This document shows positions 1-11,739 of a DNA stretch of 64,000 nucleotides, in pieces. The translations under genes were made by a program, and so were the position numbers. The stretch lies in the NCBI GenBank assembly GCA_021209875.1, contig JAGYVD010000009.1, positions 1,302,001-1,366,000 of the forward strand, read 5' to 3'. The stretch comes from Rosellinia necatrix. Taxonomy: Eukaryota; Ascomycota; Sordariomycetes; Xylariales; Xylariaceae. Each line of letters begins with the position of its first letter. The first letter of the stretch is position 1. The notes below the pieces were generated by a model, which ran no database searches, had not been told where the DNA came from, and was given only the letters and a program-made list of their open reading frames with translations.

Positions 1-2940
1 CCCGACAGAAAAATAAAAATCTGATGGTACCAAGCAACCGCCGCAGGCAGTTATCCAGACAACGAAGCCTGTCGAGTGAATTAGCTGCATTAAGCACATA
101 TCGTAGATCCTGTGGCTCGCAACGAGTGAAGGATCTGCCCTGCAGCGAAGGGCTATACAAGGGATCCCCGTCCCGCCCGACAAGGGTTTCTCGTTAATGC
201 TGGGCTCGCAATTCTACCATCCCCTCTGGCTGGTCACGTCCTTATGCCAAACATATTGTTTACATGATAACTAAGTCGTTGTCATGTTGATCCCGCAGTC
301 TTGACCGCAAGTGAGTGCGCTTGGGGAAAAGCAAAAAAACAAAACAAAAAACCAAAAAAAGAGAACGGGAAGAAGACGAAGAGAGAAAAGCAACTAAACC
401 TAAACAAATAAGTGCCATGGGCATCTATGTGGCTTTATGGTCTTACTGTCAAATCCTTCCTGGGCCGAACCTCGGTGCGCAAGCTACTTAGACCGTCGTC
501 GTCTGTGTGTGTGCAGGCGGCCGATCTCTTGCGAACATGCCTAATCTTGCACTCTCACCGATTTGCGCATGAGGGGTTGCATTCATACTAATAGTAGTTA
601 TGTTGAACGACGCCGATGCAGGGTGCATGTCGCAGGTATGTAGGCATCCTGGATAGGGCTGTATTGGCAGGTATACGAAGCTATTTAGCTAGGTTAGGCG
701 CTTTATATTACAAGCTCGAGGCCGGGACTGCGTGAAACCCCCTGATGTCTTGCCACCGTAACCACTTTAGGAAAATGGATCTGGGTTGCTTCTCATGCCC
801 AGGGAGGAGATGGCGCCAATAATCACTGCTCTACGTAGCATACAGAGAGTAGAGAAATTGGGACTTAAGCTTATCCGAAGCGATGCCAAGGGTGCTTGGA
901 CCGGATCACGGAGAAGTGGCTTTTTTAGTCCCCTCCGCAACGCAGCTTGGCGGAGACCAAGCTCTAGCTCGTTGTCTCTGCATGAGACCAAAGCATCATG
1001 TAGGGTAGTGTAGCATACACTCCTCTCTCCGTCTCTCTCCCTCTCTCCTCTCAGAGTAGGGGGGCGGATGAAAAGGCGGGGTTGAGATGGCAGTCTAATG
1101 AGACCGGCTATAGGTAGGGCTATGCTGGCATCATGTCGACATTCAACTCGGTAAACGGATTTCACGGAGCACTCAGCCAGCTGGGGGACCAATGACATCC
1201 CGCTCTCATGTCATCAGAACCAAAGAGACCGAGCCCTCCGTCGTTTAGTGCAGCTCCTAACCGGTTTGCCTGCCGTCGTCGTCATTACTAGGCCGGGCAG
1301 ACAACCTTGGTTATCGTGGTGCAGGATATACGGTGGTGGCCGTGACATAAAACCAGGTAGGATGTGACGTGATGTCCGTGGCAAGGCCTCGTTAGATAAT
1401 GAGCTAGGTAGCATAGGCAGTCTTACCTGGTAGGCAAGTGGTCTTCTGTAATGATTGGGACGAAAAAGAAAAACGAGAGAGTTACATCAATAACGATAAC
1501 CGAAGTGTTTGCTTACACTACATTGCATCCAGTCCGGGCGATCTCTCCCAAAGCTGGGTGGCCTTGGGTTCCTTGTCATGGCCGGCGCAAGACTAACTAC
1601 CACCTTAGCTCCCTCGGTTCCTTCATCGTGGGTTGGTTGGTACTTGTTTCGGCCGGTCCTGGTCAGCTGATCGGTTGGGTTATGGTATCAAATACCACGG
1701 AAGGCGCGGAGATGGTCTGAATTCTCGGTTGGCCGAGATTGCCATCGATATACGGGAGCCCGGATATCGATTCAGCCGCGAGTACCAGGAGATGATTATC
1801 AGCTCTCACCGAGTCACGTCTTTTTCTTTACCATGGTATCGCTAGAGCCTGCTCCCCCGCAAATGTCTTCGTTGTCCTATGCCGGTGAGTTGAGCATTGG
1901 CCGCTTTTATCTACTACCGGGCAGCATGCGCAGCTCCCATTGTGGCGGTTTGTCTTGTTCATATGATGAAGGGCGCATGATGTAGTGCTATACCTATGAG
2001 GCCTATCATTCCGCCCGTTACCGTACGGAGCTTGCTCCGGCAAAGAATGCGGCAACTTCCGAATCGTCTTATGCTTCGCCGCAGATCCATGACCATGGTG
2101 GACCTTAGTAGTGCTTAAATAGCATCTAGGGGCTCACCAGTTATCCATGGCACTGGAGTAGGGGGGGGGAGAGAGAGAGGGGGGAGTAGGGGAGAACTAG
2201 ATTGAATGCAGTTCGATCGTCGTATCCAGAAACGGTCCTCAGCGGGCAATAACAGTCCCGAGACGATCCGGGTCATCATCTATTCTACTGCCCGTGAGTT
2301 TACCAAGGTTTCCCCACAAATGGTTTGTGAGAGTCTGACAACATCGAAGCCAAGCAAAGACGTTTGCGGCAGTCTCACGGCTTCGGCCACTCTGACATAC
2401 ATCACCGCAAAGGTTTTACCGTTATATCCCACTGAGATGATATCCGGGGCGAGGAGTGAGCGGCTAATATGAACACACCTAACCCATCACGTCCAACCAG
2501 ACCGGGGGTAAGCAGACCCGGGCAAGGGGGCTTGTTTTGGGGGCGATAGGTTACCTTCCTCCTGTCTGTCAGTCATCATGGGGGGGGGTACAGGATGCAT
2601 GCGCGAGAGAGAGAGCGCAAGGTGTAGATCCTTACGTCGGGCTTCTGACAACGGCGTTGTCCAAGTCAAACACAACGAGGCCCGATGAATCCTGCGCTTT
2701 CCACCGGCCCAGGACGACAGCCTCAGGACGTCAGCAGTGCTGGCAAACAGACAGTACCTTGCAGTGTGCACCATACACTTTGTAATTGAAGGTGGTGAAC
2801 GGGTGGGACGGTCTGAGGTAGGCAAGGCCGAGACACGCGATGATACCACAGACCACATGGCATCCGGTACCCATTAGTAAGTGGCTTGGTGGGAGCCCTC
2901 GACTCGGGTCTCCTGTGGAGCGGAGCGTGGTGTAAAGTGT

Positions 2941-3000
2941 GTGGTGTAGTATGGTGTAGTATGGTGTAGTATAGTGTAGTATGGTGTAGTGTGGGTGTAG
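2941..3000. repeat. 10-bp minisatellite (ATGGTGTAGT)n
   Basis: About five to six near-identical copies of the 10-base unit ATGGTGTAGT follow one another, with single-base variants at the end. The repeat lies in non-coding DNA. Confidence 0.9.
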
Positions 3001-3073
3001 CATGGTGGTATAACTATTTACTGGTCTGGTCTCGTCGTCTCGTCTGATGTTGTGTCCATGGCGATTGGGATTC

Positions 3074-3142
3074 AACCATTGACCATCAACCATCAACCAT
3101 CAACCACCAACCGTCAGCCATCGGCCATCGGCCACCAACCAA
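3074..3142. repeat. 7-bp repeat (CCATCAA/CCATCGG)n
   Basis: A decaying array of a 7-base unit: copies of CCATCAA come first, then drift to CCACCAA and CCATCGG. It starts about 75 bp after the 10-bp minisatellite. Confidence 0.8.
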
Positions 3143-4340
3143 CGCCACGCCGCCACCACTGCTCGCCGTGGACGCTTGCTCGCTCGTAACGTTGTCTGTG
3201 CCGGGCTGCTCGAACCGGTAGCCTTGTGCAATAGTCCGCGAGCTGGCCACATGTCATCCGCGATGGTCCGATATATTAGATTTTTATTGAACCATGGTAT
3301 CCTGAGGCGTTTCATAGTGGTGGTCGGATGTTATAGTCCCCTTTCTCGCTTCCCACTCGTGCTGTCCGCCTTGTTGCTTTGGTGTTGGAGAGGCGCGGAC
3401 TTACTCATCATCTGGCCTCTCGACGGCGCTAGATGTCTCTCTGGTTAGCCTCTGGAATCTGGTCTCGCTTGTGAAGACTTGAAGATCCATGTCGTTTTAG
3501 GCTAGGGTACCTGACGCAATGCACAGACTCCAACCCTGGACCCTACTATCTCCCTACCGTAGTACGGTGCTGTGGTCTGTGGATGGATGGATACCTGGCA
3601 GTTATTCAAAGGTGGCATCGGGGAGGGTTTGGATGTAACTGATTTTTACCAAAGTACAACTACCTATACCAACGTGCCACCCGCCATGGGCCATGGGTAG
3701 TGTACTGTCGTCTTTCCTGCAAGCCATGCAGGGACAGGGGGGTTGGGGAGGGCTCGACAGCAAAGACACACATCGGCTTATTGTACGCAGTTGATTGTAT
3801 GCAGGGTAGAGACCGCCGATTGGAATCGGATGCCCGAACTGATAGCTGAATCCGTTCAAGTGTCAGACTTCCAGCAAATTCATTAATTAGCTACCCGTGC
3901 CCGTGCTCCTCAACACACGATCCACAGAAGCGAATTCATGGAGGCAGCATAACTACAAGCAGCATGGCTACAACACGAACAACTACAACCACTATGTGTG
4001 CATTCAAGTAGCGTCGGCCGTGTCGTCCACGTAAATCACCCCCGTTTGAACAACATGCCGGGATTAGGGCAGTTGGCATCTTACGGTTTGCTTCTAATAA
4101 AAGTAAACGGCGTCGTTTACACGACCTACCATAGTACACTACATAGCACACTACATACAAGCAGTACTTGCTCCTCCAAAGGCGCCCCAGAAGATAGGAC
4201 CGAATAGGTTAAGCCCGTACGATGAAGCGGCAGGTGAGGGCAATGGTGAAAGGGGTTCCCTTGACAGGCCTTCCAGGGGCGTGGATATGGTGTACATAGG
4301 CTGCCGGAATAGGGAGGTCACCCTTCCCCCGCCGTCTGGG

Positions 4341-4620
4341 TATGTATGTACTGTAGTCTGTAGTGTATGTATCATAATGTATGTATGTAAGTAGGTAGTT
4401 AGACGGGAGACGGCGACACCCTGCCATGTAGTGTACATGGTAAGAAGTGCTTGGAACATGGCAATACAGGTGAATAAATGTCAACTGATGATATGCGGAG
4501 ACCCACAAGATACACTAGCTATCTCAAGGTGGCAGTAATAATTTCAGGATGATCTGGTATACATACCATACCTAGGTAGTATGTATGTGTGTATGTATGT
4601 AAGTCGGTCGGTCGGTACAA
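4341..4620. repeat. TATG/GTAT-type and GGTC microsatellites
   Basis: Two patches of imperfect TATG repeats (near 4341-4395 and 4579-4602), the second followed by a short (GGTC)n run. They are separated by unrelated sequence and there is no coding evidence. Confidence 0.7.
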
Positions 4621-5472
4621 AGTACCTATAGAGAGAGTGCTTATATGCGATGGAGGTAGGTACTGCAGAGAGGTACCACCAAGATCCGGCCCCCTGGTCT
4701 AGGACGGGTAATAGCTATAGACCGACCGTATTAGTCGGTATTAGTACCACCTACATATCGTCGTAACTACTAAGCGAGGCAGGCATGTATGTGCTGTATC
4801 GCACGCCGTATACATGCGTGCACCGACGAGGAGGAGAGGACGAGGTAGAAGACACGAGGTAGAGAGAGAATGTGGTACCGATGCGTACACCTTAGCGGGC
4901 GCGCTGCCATGTGAGGAGGCATGGGGGAGAGTAGCAGCTGCTGCAACCCGCTTTGTGGCTTGGGCGGTGGTGTTGGCGTCCCGTCATCTTTATATCTTAC
5001 GGCATTGAAGTAAACACACATGTGTACCGTTTAATGGAGACGAGCTTGCGTCGGCTTAAAGCTGCTTTTAGACAAAAAGCCCGGTGCGTACCGTATTCCT
5101 GGGTCCTCTCCTCTCTAGTCCCCCCCCTCCAACCTCTTCTTCCTCTCTCATCAATACTCCTCGGCGGCGTTGTCGTCGTTCGTCGTCGTCCTTCTCTTTC
5201 CTTTCCTTCTCCCCCCCTCCCTCACTCTCATATTCTTCGTTCTCTCTTCGTCCTTCTGCTGCCAGCCCCCGGACTGGCATTGCCAGCTGTACTCGCTACA
5301 AACCTAGAGCTTAGAGCAGACGGCCGGCGATCACAGGCCTCTCCTTCCCAACGAGAGACAAGACAGGGCCGGGTAGCCAAATGAGCACCACACGGCACGT
5401 ACTCACATCATCTGGACTGGCCGACAGTGGAATAGGGCGTTACAGCAGATCACTCGGAGATACTAGGACCCT

Positions 5473-8409
5473 ATGGGCGCGGGCTCCAAGCTGGCGCAAC
5501 AAGAACAGGAATCGGGCTCGCACTCGGGATCACCAGCTGGGGATACAGGCGGCGGTAGTATCACGGACATCGTGACGAGTGGCATAGGCACAGACACAAG
5601 CACAGACGCAGGCATTGGCATCGGCATCGGCATTGGCATAGACATAGGCATGTTCCAGCCCCAACCGACCCCGTTCCCGCCGTTCCTTCCCTATGGACTT
5701 CACGTAGCGAACGCGGGCATCCCCGATTACACCTTTGCGCCCACACCACTGCTGGGACAGTTTGGCGGGGGCCATGTCGGGGCAAACACGGCCAGGAATA
5801 GCGGTGATGCCGGTGCTGTGGGTGAGATGGGTAGCATGAGCGGGATGGGTGGAATGGGGGTGAATGGAATGGGTGGAATGGGTGGAATAGGTGGAATAGG
5901 TGCAATGGGTGCAATAGGTGCGAGAGGTGGATCGTCGAATGCTGCTCGCGGCTTCGCAGCAGCGCCTAATAGTAATTTCCACGCCAGCGCCAGCACCAGC
6001 GGTGGCCCGGCTGGCATGGGTGTCGGCCTGCAGGGTCTGGGTTCCAGTGCGGTGGCCGCTAGCGCTAGCGATAACAGCGCCGGCTACAGCAGCAGCAGCG
6101 GCGCTAGCATTCATCCCTGTCTCTACGACGTCCCGATCCCCATGTCTGTACCCCACCAGAACCAACACCACCACCATCCCAGCCAGCACCAACAACCTCA
6201 ACACCACCAGAATCAACAACAGCCACAATCAAGACAACAGCAACAACAGCAACAACAGCAACAACAACAAGAACAGCGACAGCAGCAGCAACACCACCAG
6301 CGTCGGCGTCAGCACCAGCACCCGCATTTACACCCCTCACGCCAGAATCGCCCCCACCTGGCCGGTCTCTCTACCAACCGATACAAGATGGATCAAATGG
6401 AGCTCGATCCGACTGAAATCGCTCAGCAAGATGCCACTCCGAGGGATTACGAACCGCAGTTCGAGGTAAGCAAGAGTCCCCCAAACAAGACAGATAATAC
6501 TCTACCATGCCTGCTCCGTTAGCCCACCCCAGGACTGGTCGCGTGTGTATGCGTGTTCACACAGACTCCTCCGCCAAACGAGAGGAGCCCCCCCTGTACG
6601 CTCGAGATTCATTCCTCGTCCCATCGCCGTCGGCCATTCTATGTTTTCATTCATATTTTCATTCGCTCCATCTCCCACCTTCACGGGCCTGCCCTGAATT
6701 TCCTAATGAGATCGTCATCTCTCAGCACGGCTTCACCATCGCCTCCGCCGCCGCCACCTCCACCACCACCACCACCCCCAGATCGTGAAATGTAGACAGA
6801 CCATAGATTGGCAGCTTACACTTGTTATTTGATACAGGGTCCCCTTGTCGGTGATAAGGTATCGAGCCATGCCATTGCAGAAGAGTACGCGACCGCAGAC
6901 CCAACCTACGTCGCCAAAACCATGGTTAGTTTCACACTCTAAGCATCGTGACAGGGACCTGAGTCGTTAACTCTCCTTTTCTATTCTCGTCGTTCAGGCA
7001 CTACCACAGACGTATTCGCACTACCGGTCTGTTCGAGGGGATGGTAACTGCGGCTGGCGAGGTAAGTCTTAGCAATGTCTATATAAGTCCCCACCATCGA
7101 TTACCTTGATTCTTTTCTTTGTCATTCGCGCAGCACCGCTCGCGATGCTATGAGTCGAGATGACGTTCGATTTAAGGCGTTCCGATTCACCAGCTAAGCA
7201 TCCATTACGAACGTTTCGTCTTGAATGAACCCTCCTTACTACAAGAACGACCCAATCCCGTTGCTAACCTTCGCCATAGCGATTGCATTTGCTTATTTCG
7301 AGACTCTGGTGCAATGTGGCAGCGTCGATCTGGTCCGGAACGAGTCACAACGCATGACTGGCCTCATTAAATACATTGAAGATGCCGGCGGCCAGGACCC
7401 TACCATGTTCGAGTTCATGGTAGAAGAAACCATGATGCTACTCAGCGACATCATTTTGGCCATGTCGGAAGGCAGTGACCCCATGCCCAATGTGATTAAT
7501 AAGTTCAATGAGCCTAATGCATCCCAATGCATTGTCTACCACCTCCGTTTACTGGCGTGTGCGAGACTGAAGGGTAATAGTGCCCAGTACCAAGGGTGGC
7601 TCGATGGTGGTAGCGTTCAGGATTTTCTCGATACGACAGTGATGCCCGTCGACCGAGAGATCGATCACATGTGCATAACTCTGCTTTGTGACATCCTTCT
7701 GGCACCGGCCAACATAGTGCTCGAGATCGCCTATCTAGATCGAAGCGAGGGCGATAAAGTTAACGTGCATCGGTTCACCGACTCGGCTAATGGGCAGGAC
7801 CCCTCCGCCCTAGGCCCTGTTATTTACCTTTTGTACCGCCCTGGTCATTACGACATTCTCTACCGCGAGACTATCGTCTCACCACCCCCAGCACCAGTTG
7901 ACCTTCAGGTCCATAGGGTGGACTCGTTCACACATCACCGCCATGATTTTGAAGACGCTGTACCAGCATTACAGGATACGTATTCGATAGACATGAGCGC
8001 CTTATCTATAATTCCGGGACTTGCATCGACATTGCCATTTGCTCCCTCGTTTGCACCCTCTCCTGCCTCCTGGGTTTCTCAATCACGTCTGGACCCCGAG
8101 GTTCTATCGGCGCCACCCCCCAGCCAGCCAAGCCCTCCGCAGCAGCAGGCTACCGTGCGCTTCAGCAAATGGAATTTCCCGAATCTCCCGGGAGTGGCGG
8201 CGGAGAGCAGTGGCACGCATGAGCCAGCATTCACGACCAATACTTTCAAAAACAGCCATTACAATACGGCACACTATAATAACACGAATTTCCAGCCCGA
8301 AATGTATCATCCAGGTGCCGAGGAAGAGATCCCGAATAATGGAAACTGCAAGACTGGGGGCCGAAAACGGAGTACCGAGCATTGCCCAGGCATTAAAAAG
8401 GAGAAGTAG
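5473..8409 (+). CDS. otubain-like ubiquitin thioesterase (peptidase C65), four exons
   Basis: Predicted deubiquitinase of the OTUB1 type, a cysteine protease cleaving ubiquitin from conjugates. Exons 5473-6465, 6838-6924, 6998-7061 and 7280-8409 join in frame to 757 residues. The core is clear: DPTEIAQQDA, then GPLVGDK, ALPQTYSHYR and GDGNCGWR with nucleophile Cys378 and Asp375, and near the end YRPGHYDILY with His571 and Asp573. Residues 1-330 are low complexity: Ile-Gly repeats, Gly-Met-Gly repeats, a His/Gln tract and a Gln run. This extension is far longer than in animal otubains, and the region after the catalytic His (residues about 580-757) is also extended and Pro/Ser-rich. Introns are 372, 73 and 218 bp, all GT-AG; the first and third are long for this window but give exact family joins. 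Alternative start: Met60 at 5650 (MFQPQP). The family call is firm; the N-terminus is less so. Confidence 0.88.
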
Positions 8410-10721
8410 GAATAGAAAGGAGTCTGCGCATCTTTCCTACGGGTGTCGGGTTGCATCTTCGGATCGGTGTTGCGGCACGTAGTGATTTCCCCAACCATTA
8501 TTATTTTCGATTTCTGTCCTCTCCTTCACTTTTGACATACTTTAGCATTATCGGAGTGACCAGCTCTAGCGAGGAGTTATGTCGGTACAAGCGAACTGGT
8601 ACGTGGCAACCGGCTTATGGCTACGATATTTTGGGAGTATGTGGGCTACTGCGATAATCCTGGCGAGACGAGAACGCGACACGATAATTGGGCCATACGG
8701 CAAATGTTATATTTCAAGGAAAAGACTGACAAGAAGCAACGGAACGGAAGCGGTGTGACACTTAATGGGTAAGGGGAGAAGCAGGAACCGACGGTGGCCG
8801 TACTCTACCGTCATACAGAGGTTAAATTGAGCCCGCACATGGTTGCTCTTCATGCGTACAGCAACAATATCAGATTTTGAATGCGAATGGGAATCTATCT
8901 AAAAATTCGGTTAACTCGATGCTAGATGTGAGATGCCTGATAACTGGCGATAACCAGCACCTTTCCGATGAGATACCAACCGGTGAAGCAAACGGTGGCC
9001 GGTCACAACACAGCGTTCCATTCAACTAGACTACACTACACTACATACCCAGAGGCTTGTCCTAGTAAGCACGGGCGCCCAGTTGGATGGTAAACCCATC
9101 AGGCCACATCAACCTATGCAAGTCGGAACGCCTCTCCCGATGTCGGTACCTATTATTTTTACCTCCCTTACAAGGACATTCCCTGCCGAGGAGATGTTTT
9201 CTTTTGTGTTTTTTTGCTCCTTCAGGCGTACATTAGCTCCGAATCACACGTAAATCTCCAGCAGTAACCAGCGGGAAACATTTGCCGTTGCCATATCCCC
9301 CCGCTTTTTGGAAGGCCCTGTTACTTGGATATGTATGCAAGTTCGATTCTAAGCTTGAAGAATAACAGACACTCCTTCTGTGCTTATCATAATTACCTAT
9401 GTATCCTCCCCCCTTCACTCCAGACTAAGAATAGCTAGTTAGACTAGTGTAAACCGACTAGCTCGGCAGGGTGTTTAACTACCCTGCCCTAAGCCAAGCT
9501 CTCTAATTTGTATTACGCGAGACGTCGGTCGTGTACACACGTGGATTTGTTAGCGGACGGTAACAGTCATTAGCGCACTGCAGGCGACACAATGGCTACG
9601 ACACCACTAGCACCAATGAAGCACCAGCGTGATGAGAGAGCTCCTTACCGTTAGGCTAGTTCGGCTAGCAAAAGTAGTCCATGTACCTAACACGCACATA
9701 GTTATCTAGGGTGTGAGGGAGGTTGTGGGCGAGCCACGCTAGCTAATTATTATAGGGACTGAAACAACAGACCATACATACATACATATATCCATCCATC
9801 CATACAGGTATACGTTCGCTCCCGAGCGAGGTACATTAGTCACACTGGCGCCAATGCAGACGATGCACGGGGACTGGGGCAATTTCCGGGCCAGACTCGG
9901 CTTCGATAAGGGGTCTTGCGGCCCGGGCGGCTTCCCCCAAGCCCCCTTCATTAAAATAAAAATTTTGCGGGGGGGTCATGTCCGGTGCGTGTCTGGTTTA
10001 TTCGGGAAGACCCGCAATGGGGGGAGGGTCTATTCATCCGACTCCCCTGTGGATACTCCCGTCCACGGGAGGGAAGGGCAGCCGAGCTATTATTTACTGG
10101 AGCGTCATGGCATGCAGCGTATGGACGGACTGACTGGGTCGGCTTTTCGCGGATGAGGACGAAATACAGGAGCTAGCTTCTGCATATACATAGATGGCGT
10201 ATGGATAGCGGAAACGTCACTTTATCGTCAAAGGCTGCCTCACTGTTATTTCTTTTCTTGTTGTCTGGCCCACACATCTCGGGAGGAGCGGCGTCGACTA
10301 GTTTCTATGCTCAAGCAGAACCCAGGCAAGACACGCCACCATTAAAGGATGGGCCGGAACTTATTCCCCCGCGCGTTGTATGGTACGCCACCTCGGACTC
10401 CTATCCGAGGTATGAATCGAGTGAACCCCGATAGACACCGAGCTGCATAAATTAGTGAGCGCAAGAAAAAGATCCGCGGTTAGGTTGCCCTACAGGGCCG
10501 TGGGATAAAGAAAGGCCGTCGTTCAACCGAGCGCGGACTGAGTCGTAGCCGATGGTTGGTTTTGCCTATTGTAGGGTGCGAGGGAAGAGCTAAGTGGCCG
10601 TTATGTCCGATAATCCCTGCGCAGCTGAAATTGAACCGCACCGGGGGGCGAGGGGGCATAGAGACAAAGCACTGAGGGTCTCAGTCGCTCTCGGGACACG
10701 TAAGCCACCGACCCCGTTCGT
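8410..10721. other. intergenic stretch, no supported gene
   Basis: Lies between the otubain gene and the convergent LIP2 gene. The first part is the otubain 3' region. A CATA/CATC microsatellite lies at 9772-9807. A 77-codon frame at 10201-10434 begins with a short hydrophobic stretch, but there is nothing else to support it. Nothing else stands out. Confidence 0.6.
9772..9807. repeat. CATA/CATC microsatellite
   Basis: Consecutive CATA units change into ATCC units. Non-coding. Confidence 0.8.
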
Positions 10722-11739
10722 TCACGCCTCGAGATCGCTAATGGGCCGAGCCTTGACAGCTGAGTCACCCCCTCCTGGGAACTGGGCAGCCAATTTCCTT
10801 GCGCTCTGACCTATGTCGAACCCAGTCACCCCGTCAGGGGGATTTTCGTTCATCTCCAACCGCCTGTGGAACTCGGACTGCCAGACCTTGGCCAGGCCTT
10901 CTAGCGATCTCCCAGCATCATCGGGGTGAGCATCGCTGTCGATGCCCATCTCCGCCCGCACGCTCGTGACGCCGCGGTCCCCGAGGCCGCAGGCGACGAT
11001 GCGGGCCCAGGGATTCGTCTCCGCGGGCCCGGTGACCGGCGTGCTGTAGTTGATGGCGACGCCAAGGCCCGTGACGTGCCGGCGGAGGTGGACACCGAGA
11101 GCCGCGATCTTGCGCTCCCCCCCTCCCACTCCCACTCCCGCTCCCCCTCCCCCTCCCCCGCTTCCGCCTGCCCCTTCCCGAGACCGCACCCAGACGCCCG
11201 GGTTGTCGGTCGTGAACCCGCGGATCCCCCAGAGCTCGAGCACCGCGATGGTCGTCTTCTCCAGCAGGCAGGCGTAGTCGCGCACGGACAGGTGCGCGTG
11301 CAGCGGGGAGCGCAGGTCGAGGACGGGCCAGATGACGAGCTGGCCGGGGCCGTGGTACGTCGCCAGGCCGCCGCGGGGCGCGTGGACGACCTCGGGCAGC
11401 AGGAAGGCCCGCTTCGGCCGCCGCCCGGCGACGTCGTCGTCGGGCCCGCCGCGCCCGGCGCCCCAGGTCGGCACGAAGAGGGGGACCGCAGCCGCGCGAG
11501 CTCGCCCCGGACAGCGGCTCGGCCTGCCGCCGGCCGAGCGTGTACGTCGGCGCCGGCGTGAAGCAGAGGACGGTCGGGGGCGGCGCGGGACCGCGCGCCG
11601 CGCCCGCCGGCCGGGCCTTCCAGGAGAGGACCTCCTGCTGCAGCGCCGCCTGCACCGCGACGGCGAAGGAGTAGGTCGGGAACTCGGGGAGCGCCGTGCC
11701 GGGGTTGGACCGCAGGGGGATGTATCGGAGCGACGCCAT
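10722..11739 (-). CDS. LIP2: lipoyl(octanoyl) transferase, LipB/LIP2 type, frame broken
   Basis: Transfers octanoyl from acyl carrier protein to apo-proteins such as the glycine cleavage H protein, the first step of mitochondrial lipoate synthesis. From ATG 11739 one frame reads MASLRYIPLRSN...VLCFTPAPTYTLGRRQAEPLS, a good LipB N-terminus. A second frame continues with GELARLR. A third carries FLLPEVV, RGGLATYHGPGQ (substrate loop), RDYACLLE, DNPGVWV, KIAALGVHL (catalytic Lys) and ACGLGDRGV (catalytic Cys), stopping at 10722. The total, 1018 nt, is not a multiple of three; two missing bases would give about 339 residues, normal for fungal LIP2. The shifts fall near G/C runs at 11505-11508 and 11480-11484. 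No GT-AG pair of plausible intron length restores the frame. A Gly/Val-rich insert follows VWVRSREG. Either assembly errors in GC-rich DNA or a recent pseudogene; conserved catalytic residues favour error. Confidence 0.85.

Larger units (their letters stand above)
1..5472. other. gene-poor spacer upstream of the otubain gene
   Basis: No convincing gene was found on either strand. The open frames here are short, overlap on both strands and show no recognisable domain or paired splice sites. The stretch holds several short tandem repeats (listed separately), a purine-rich run near 300-390 and a pyrimidine-rich run near 5150-5260. The last few hundred bases are probably the promoter and 5' leader of the gene starting at 5473. 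Confidence 0.6.

Noticed and set aside
767..1198. 143-codon minus-strand frame
   Set aside because: No recognisable domain, signal or splice context; overlaps an opposite frame.
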